64,000 nucleotides of DNA from Hyperoplus lanceolatus (lineage: Eukaryota; Chordata; Actinopteri; Uranoscopiformes; Ammodytidae). The position numbers were made by a program, and so were the translations under genes. Below the pieces are notes generated by a model. It was not told the origin of the DNA, ran no database searches, and saw only the letters and a list, made by a program, of their open reading frames with translations. Numbering within the stretch: position 1 is the first letter of the stretch; each line of letters opens with the position of its first letter. Of this stretch, positions 58,201 through 64,000 are shown one piece after another. The DNA lies in the NCBI GenBank assembly GCA_026929865.2, contig CM049406.2, forward strand, positions 29,117,001 to 29,181,000. The letters are read 5' to 3'.

Positions 58201-61200
58201 CTGTTCACACAGTATGCAATTATAGCTGCTGTGGGGGGGGGGGGGGGGGGGGCTTGCTAAACTCTTTCAGAAAAAAAATAATTCAGCAACCATTTGGTGT
58301 GTTTTTAATGCAACTAAGAAAAAAAAACATCAGACTATCATTTTTAGTGAGTGCTCACAGCTAACGTTTCACTTGAAGCCTAACTGTTGTATTGTTTGGT
58401 GACATTTCAGAATCCGATGTCTACACCCTCAATATCAGCTGTGATAGTGGGGTAAAAAGTTGATCAATGGCTGTCTCCCCTTCAACTGCAACCAAGGCAG
58501 CTGCAGTGACGCTTCTGAGAGGAAATATGTCAAATTCAGGAGCATCCCAGCTCTGCTAATATGTCCTCACACCTCAACCTGTGCCTTGTCAGCCACTCAT
58601 TTAAGGCTAAATTGTAAATATTTTGTGTTTATAGCTCATATTTTGTATCTTATATTTATCATGTTCGTATATTGGACAGTTTATTTTTAAGAATTGTTTC
58701 ATTGTGTGTTACCTGGTTTATTTAACATTGAGCATGATGCCACAATATTTTCCTTTGTAAACAATAAAACATCTTATGTTGTTACCTTACCTTGGACTCC
58801 TGTCTACACCCATGTTCACCAGTACAGACTTGTTGGCTGAACTGATTTTGATGCACAGATTACTGTATGTATTGTTTTTAAAATACAATCTATGAGGTAA
58901 ATGTTATAAATTCACAAGGATGCAAGGTAGGTTCATCATACTGAAGCACAGGAAAAACAGATACACAGAAAAATAACTAAGCCATCAGTTTTACTACCAA
59001 AGCTAGCCAGAATATATTTCAATTGAGTACTTCAGGTCACATTTCTATATTGATGGCATACAAAATATTTGCTTATTTATTAAATACAGTAGCTCAGCAT
59101 CTGAAGTCTGTCCTCAACCTTTTTCCCCAGTAGAAATTTGTATTTTTCTAATAGTACTCCAGTTGAACAGCACTCTGGTTAGTAGACAAACCACATCAAC
59201 CAACTTGAGTTCAAAGTTTTAATCCAAACATATGAACAACTATTTATAAAAATAAAATGTGTAGTGTGTTGGTTCAGGTCATTCTGGTCACAGCTGCTCT
59301 TGTTTCTTGATAGCCACGGTCCTGTTCATCACGTGCATGGTCAGGTGCTGGGTCTCTCTCTTTGCAGGATTCACGCCAGGAAACTGCATGAATCAGCGAT
59401 ATTGTCTATAAAACATTGAGCAAAACATTAGTAAGGCCAGCTAATTTTAGTCTGCAGTAGCTTACATGAAAAAGAACTGCAAGGTTACGTCACGTTAGCT
59501 TTGCTGCCCATGTTACCAACCACAGGAAAACGTAGTGCCAATAAGACATTTTAGAACAGGATTCAAAACTGCAATAAGACCACTTGTGCCGTGTTTACGC
59601 CCGGGTCACATCCTACGTCTGTGCAGTGTATCTAGCTCGCAGTTCCCCCCCCCCCCACACACACAGTCAGTGTCTCACTGCTGCAGCGCTGCTTTTACCA
59701 GCCTGTTGCTACATGAGTTTTTCTTTGATCATTCACATTAATAAAGTGCTGTGTAGCTGCTCTAATCGGCTAACACAAGCGCCAGGGGAAAAAAGAAAGG
59801 CAGACGCAAATGCAAGAAGTGTGGCGGTGATGAATGAGTAAAAATAAAAACTTACTGTGTTGTGGTCGACGTCCGTCCGTCTCTCCCCGGCCTGTGGCTG
59901 GCGCCTACAGTTCACCGTCTCAATACTGAAATATGTCTCCGGGGTCCCTCTTTCCATATGCGGAGTAAAGCTACAGTGAAGTTTCTAACAGTGAACACCG
60001 CAAATCCACCAGGCACAGCGGCAGGGCTCCTCTTCAGCATGGAGTAGCTGCTAGTGTAGCTGGCTTCTCCTCTTCCTCCTTACGACTATCACCTCTCTTC
60101 CTCGCTGTAATCCGGTTTATACAGGTTGACACGAATGTCCGTTCACTAGAGTAAACATAAATCCCGTTCAGGCGTTACAAATGGAAAATACCCTTCTGCC
60201 ATGGTCGGAGTTTTTCAGGAGTCTGCTTCTTCGCTAAGCGGGGGAGAAACATGGCGGACGCTGTGTTTACATCTCGTCCGTGAGCTCCCGCCTCCCTCAT
60301 TCCTTATTGGTGGGCATAAAAATGTGCGGAACTAAAGGCCTGTAGTCTTCGGGCCCTCTGGCACGCAGACCACGGCTCCAATGGATGACGTATTTTGCGT
60401 CATCCATTGGAGTGTGTGGGGTGTGGAATATCAGGACAGCTGGGCCAAGGGAAGACTGAGTCAAGACAAACCTCTTTCCTTATATTATAATAGCCATTTT
60501 ATAATGATAGAAAGCAGGTTCTGTATCGGTGAAGTAATCCTTTAAGGGAGAATGAACAGTTTTAACTAGCTGACATTATGTAACATACAAATAAAATGCA
60601 TAGGCCTAACAAATCTAAAAAGAATACTGCTGCAATTCTCCAATAAATAAAATACTTATTAAATACTAGTGAATGTGCAGCATAAACTAAAATTGCAGTG
60701 AAAATAAAGCCAGTGTTAATACTCAGCAGGCTCTGTAAGCTGGTATGTAAAAAAAGGGTATGTCTTCTTTAAGGTATTTTTGACTTTAAAAAAATAAAAT
60801 ATTACTGCAGCTCTGAAGTGCTCTTATAAATACAACAATTATCAAATAAAAGTGCAACTAATTAAATGACAGCTTATGTATTTTCAGTATAAAAAAGAAA
60901 ATACTGTCTGTGTTTGCACAGCTTGATTTTTCTTCACAGTAACGGTGATAGTAAGACCTGGATGGTGCCTTTTCAAATGCGTATGCATGTTCGACGTGTT
61001 GGCTCCTACATAGGCGATCGCGGTGAAACAATAACCTGTGTGCCGACATTGTTCCACATGTTTATCACTGTTTTCATAATTCTACTGGAATCCGAAGTTA
61101 TCCCTCAAGCGGGATTTGAATGACAGGGGTACGCCTGCAAGCTCCGGTTTCCTGTTGTCTTTCGCCATGCAGTTCGCTCTCTGTTCGAAAGCACTGTATA

Positions 61201-63646
61201 ACATCTTTATTTGCACTACTCATAGACTGTAGAAGAGGGGGAACGCTGCTACAACTGCTAATAGTGATGCAAACGGAACACTTGAGCGGAGAGGTGTGTA
61301 TCTCTTGCTCTGACCGCAGCTGGGAGGGACTGCTGCGTGAGGACTCGGCCGCCTGTCAGTGCTCTGGGAGGGGGCAGGAGCCTCGGGAGCCAGCCGCTGC
61401 TCGTTTAGAAGTAAAGCGCGATACATGCTTTAGCAACAGTCTCCAAAAGTCACCAATAACACCAGAAAAAGTAGCTAGATTTGTCGCTAGTCGCTTTTTT
61501 GAGAAAAAAAAAAGTCGCCAGAGGGCTCTGAAAAGTTGCTAAGTTAGCAACACTGCACCCTCATGCTGTGCTCACCATGGAGATAACAGACTCTCGCTGG
61601 CTGCTAATGCGCACGTGCGAGCGAGCCGGAGGCTAAATGGTCCGGGGGGAACTCCGACTACAAGTTTTACAAGTTCCACACCGCAAAACAAGCCTGTACA
61701 TTCGCCATATATTAACGCTATGTACGCCACGAACGGACCGCGGTCCACCTCTGTAACACCAAATACGTGCCTGTACCGTCACGGTACGGTACAAATACGT
61801 GTATCGTTACACCCCTACTATCTATGCTATCAACACATGAGACATTGCAGAGAAAAGTCAAATTAATGCATGAGAGTGAAGGGCCAAGCACGTTAACTTT
61901 AAAGACACTGCTACTGTCTTTGCACTTTGGAGGAATGCATTTATTTTCATGGGGGGGAAAAGTTGTTTTTTTTATTACATTTTTCAAACCATAATTTTTA
62001 TTATTTTGAAAACAGTATGCCTATAGGCTATTAGCGTACAAGCTTTATTTTATATATTTTCAATTATTCTTAATATGTGCATCTTTTTAAATTGAGATGG
62101 GTTTCAAAACCTATAAAGTAACGTTTAAAGTAACTTGTAATCGAACTTAGTTACTTTTAACATCAAGTAATCAGTAAAATAACAAAGTTACTTTTCGAAA
62201 GTAACTGTGGCAACACTGCTGAAAATACATAAATGCCCCACTAACTCCAATAGCATATTGGAGTATTTGTCTTAATTCTTGACATTTCTCGAGATAATGA
62301 ATAAAAAAAATCTTCCTTTTCTCTCCTGTGGCCCTAAAACTCTTCTGTACTTAAGTATGTAGTGTAGAAAAAAAAAGAGTATGTGATTTGGAACGCAGGG
62401 TGAGTTTCATTGGTTGTCTATGTGGATAGTCTTTCCAGCATGACAGTTTATTAAGTGCTATATAGGGCTTTTTCTTGATATTATTTTTTCTGTCTCTGAT
62501 AATTATTCATGATGAATAATGTAACTACATGGAAGCTTCCAGACAACCCAGCAGGTTGTTTGGATATGAACTTGTCCAAATGAGGGGGGATGAAGGCATG
62601 GGTGTAAAGTAGCGAATTACATTTACTCACGTTCCTGTAATTGAGTAGTTTTTTCGTGTACTTGTAATTTTTTAAGTGGTTTTTAAAACCTATACTTTTA
62701 CTTTTACTTTGAGTATGTTTATTTTGAAGTATTGTACTTCGCTACATTTTATATCACCTGCGTTACTGAGATTTAAATGTGTTGGTTCAATTTCATATCT
62801 ACACACTAATATAAACTGATATGTAAGATGGTTACATATAGAGTTTATCATTTGAAAGACTTCTAATAGATACCTTTCTACAATGTTGAGACAGGAGACC
62901 CCATCCTGTCCCCCTACAGCGTACAGATAGCCGCCGAGGACAGCCACTCCCACACTGGTACGGCATGTGCTGGTGGGCGCCACGTCACTGCTCCACTGAT
63001 TGGTCTTTGGGTCATATCTGGTAAGAAGAGTGGGATTGAGAAATAGTAAACTGAAACTTTACGTCTAGATCATTTTGATATAGCAAATTGGAAAGACAAA
63101 AAAAAAAAAAGCACAACAGATTTAAAGGCTAGAGAAGAATGAAACCCTGCGTTCCAATCCCCATACTTCCCAACTATTTAGTATGCCAGAAAAAGATTTA
63201 GGATGTCCCAATACATGCACGACAATTGTAGTATGCTGAAAATACATAAATGCCTCCCACTAACTCCAAAAGCATGTTGAAGTATTCGTCTTTAATCTTG
63301 ATATTTCTCGACAATTAAAAAAAAAAAAATTCCTTATCTGATTTTTTTTCTCTACTGTGGCCCTAAAACTCTTGTGTACTTTAGTATGTAGTGTAGTAAA
63401 AAGAAAAAGTATGTGACCTGCAGGGAAAATCTACAGCCAAAGCTAAGCCGATCATGCCTCACCTCTCCACAGAGTTGAGGTAGGAGGAGCCGTCGTGACC
63501 GCCCACCGCGTACAGTAAGTCATCTAGAACACTGACGCCGACTCCACACCGCCGCTTGCTCATAGACGCTACCATCCGCCACTCGTTGGTCTGGGGATCG
63601 TAGCGCTCCACGCTGGATATGGCGTCACCGCTGCACCAACCACCAA
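55177..63646 (-). CDS. klhl20: Kelch-like protein 20, C-terminal Kelch propeller (partial gene)
   Basis: Six exons on the minus strand encode the last about 287 residues of KLHL20: 63646-63463, 63017-62874, 56556-56423, 56238-56030, 55887-55781 and 55261-55177. All acceptors end in AG, all donors start with GT, and the phases match. The sequence runs from [20 protein letters not shown] to TAA after MTHCESHIW. It carries six Kelch blades with their GG and Y...W signatures, and from recall it is almost identical to vertebrate KLHL20. KLHL20 is a CUL3-RING ubiquitin-ligase adaptor. Its BTB and BACK parts (beyond the right edge) bind CUL3, and the propeller seen here recruits substrates such as DAPK1 and PML. 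The large third intron from the right (56557-62873) holds nested transposons. Confidence 0.96.
55781..55887 (-). CDS. klhl20: klhl20 exon, Kelch blades 5-6
   Basis: 107 bases: 35 codons ([16 protein letters not shown]...DANTW) and 2 bases of Arg. Acceptor TGTGTGTAG. The donor GAG|GTTGGT is weak, departing from GTRAGT at positions 3 and 4. Confidence 0.95.
56030..56238 (-). CDS. klhl20: klhl20 exon, Kelch blades 4-5
   Basis: 209 bases: completes Val, 69 codons ([17 protein letters not shown]...TSRRSG). Acceptor TTTCTCAG, donor GGG|GTGAGT, phase 0. A short downstream (TG)n lies in the intron. Confidence 0.95.
56423..56556 (-). CDS. klhl20: klhl20 exon, Kelch blades 3-4
   Basis: 134 bases: completes Arg, 44 codons ([16 protein letters not shown]...SPLNT), 1 base. 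Acceptor GCTTTTAG, donor ACAG|GTGAGG. Confidence 0.95.
57433..61817. mobile_element. Second hAT element, 8-bp TSD CTATCTAT
   Basis: It starts TAGGGGTGTAACGGTACAC and ends CGTTACACCCCTA. Perfect CTATCTAT copies flank it (57425-57432 and 61818-61825). Subterminal GGTACGGTAC motifs occur at both ends. A TTAA element occupies 57525-60541. No intact transposase. Confidence 0.9.
57525..60541. mobile_element. Innermost TTAA-target transposon
   Basis: AGGATGATTTCACCGGTGG at the left and AGGATTACTTCACCGATAC read from the right form imperfect TIRs. TTAA stands at 57521-57524 and 60542-60545. Exon-like pieces (for example 58410-58610) are not recognisable. A poly(G) run lies at about 58231-58251. A palindrome built on CCAATGGATGACG and CGTCATCCATTGG lies at about 60377-60411. 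Kolobok-like or piggyBac-like; not decided. Confidence 0.8.
62874..63017 (-). CDS. klhl20: klhl20 exon, Kelch blades 2-3
   Basis: 144 bases: completes Arg, 47 codons ([16 protein letters not shown]...CLNIVE), then 2 bases. Acceptor CTTACCAG, donor AAAG|GTATCT. Confidence 0.95.
63145..63425. mobile_element. Intact MITE (copy 2), empty-site paralogue
   Basis: CCCTGCGTTCCAATCCCC at the left, CTGCAGGG at the right, AAA on both sides (63142-63144 and 63426-63428). The middle contains a single uninterrupted TATGCTGAAAATACATAAAT, exactly where copy 1 carries the hAT insertion. A short deletion affects the right terminus. It ends 36 bases from the splice donor of the neighbouring klhl20 exon. Confidence 0.85.
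63463..63646 (-). CDS. klhl20: klhl20 exon, Kelch blades 1-2
   Basis: 184 bases: 2 bases finishing a Val codon, 60 codons ([10 protein letters not shown]...YLNSVE) and 2 bases of an Arg codon. Acceptor TGTGTAG, donor AGAG|GTGAGG. Confidence 0.95.
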
Positions 63647-63890
63647 CTACACAGCATGGGGACATTTGGGAAGAGCACCCAATGGTTAATATGACGCAAT
63701 AGTTATTTCATTCATCAAGATAAACTTTTTACAATTCCACCCTTATATGGTGCACATTATCTCCACACTTTTTTTAATCAGCACTTTGTCCTTGCACTAC
63801 TCTTTTGTTGATTTGTGTCTTTTTTCACTTGTGTGTTTCTCTTATACATTTTCTTCTTCTATATTGCACTGTTGAGAAGGATTGCATTGT
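63647..63890 (-). other. klhl20 intron, right edge
   Basis: Intronic sequence upstream of the first klhl20 exon in the window. AT-rich, nothing further recognised. Confidence 0.6.
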
Positions 63891-64000
63891 TTAAAGAGGA
63901 CCTATTATACTACTTTTCTGGTCTTAATTTCTTGTTTTACACTGCTATAGAGCAACCTGACACGAATCATATCACAAAAAACTATGTAGATTTTCGGGAA
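63891..64000 (+). mobile_element. Left end of a TTAA-target element running off the window
   Basis: TTAA at 63891-63894 is followed by AGAGGACCTATTATACTAC, the same family as at 47312. The rest lies outside the window. Confidence 0.45.

Larger units (their letters stand above)
56878..62218. mobile_element. hAT element inside the MITE, 8-bp TSD ctgaRaat
   Basis: Termini are CAGTGATGCCGGTAACGCG at the left and, from the right, CAGTGTTGCCACAGTTAC. The flanks are CTGAGAAT (56870-56877) and CTGAAAAT (62219-62226), one mismatch. A near-perfect hairpin follows the left terminus (GATGCCGGTAAC...GTTACCGGCATC). Its interior is split by the 57433-61817 element. Confidence 0.85.
56779..62400. mobile_element. 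MITE (copy 1), split by three nested insertions
   Basis: The left part 56779-56877 (CCCTGTGTTCCAATCCC onward) and right part 62219-62400 (ending GATTTGGAACGCAGGG) together match the intact copy at 63145-63425. The interior is the hAT element at 56878-62218. Its own target duplication is unclear (TGG/TGA). It resembles the GTTGCGTTCC MITE family at 11256. Confidence 0.85.

Noticed and set aside
57988..58364. Frames with a Gly run
   Set aside because: The Gly run comes from a poly(G) tract inside the innermost transposon.

Overview
The window looks like nuclear DNA of a ray-finned (teleost, probably percomorph) fish. The only gene I can name with confidence is the 3' half of klhl20, on the minus strand at the right end (55177-63646, continuing beyond the right edge). 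Its six C-terminal coding exons encode the Kelch propeller with clean splice sites and compatible phases. Everything else is AT-rich intergenic or intronic DNA dominated by fish mobile elements: hAT, Tc1/mariner, 3-bp-TSD (PIF/Harbinger-like) and TTAA-target DNA transposons, a Crypton-like relic, L2- and Rex3-like LINEs, tRNA-derived SINEs and many MITEs.

Layout: 1-5300 holds a THAP-like exon at one end of a TTAA element, a MITE with a 9-bp target duplication, a SINE and a LINE tail. 5300-16640 is mostly unique, with three 3-bp-TSD elements (6391-7762, 11256-11665, 12027-13457) and a long-TIR element full of microsatellite (9525-10198). 16645-21452 has a hAT element with a nested insertion, MITEs and a decayed Tc1. 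22260-28957 is a degenerate Crypton-like zinc-finger gene. It is split by a 4.4-kb hAT element (22586-27018) that carries a three-exon ZMYM1-like transposase with one disabling frameshift, and split again by an L2-like insertion. 29228-31490 has a BED-finger hAT relic, a fold-back element and a SINE dimer. 31791-34602 contains an unrecognised minus-strand gene-like unit: a TATA/CCAAT promoter, phase-compatible exons and a C-terminal RING-like Cys/His cluster. 34603-51455 is a mosaic of hAT, L2, Rex3, Tc1 and TTAA elements.

The large klhl20 intron (56557-62873) holds four transposons nested one inside another, most with readable target-site duplications. A second copy of the outermost element in the next intron preserves the empty site for the second insertion. 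No RNA genes, CRISPR arrays or prokaryotic features were seen.
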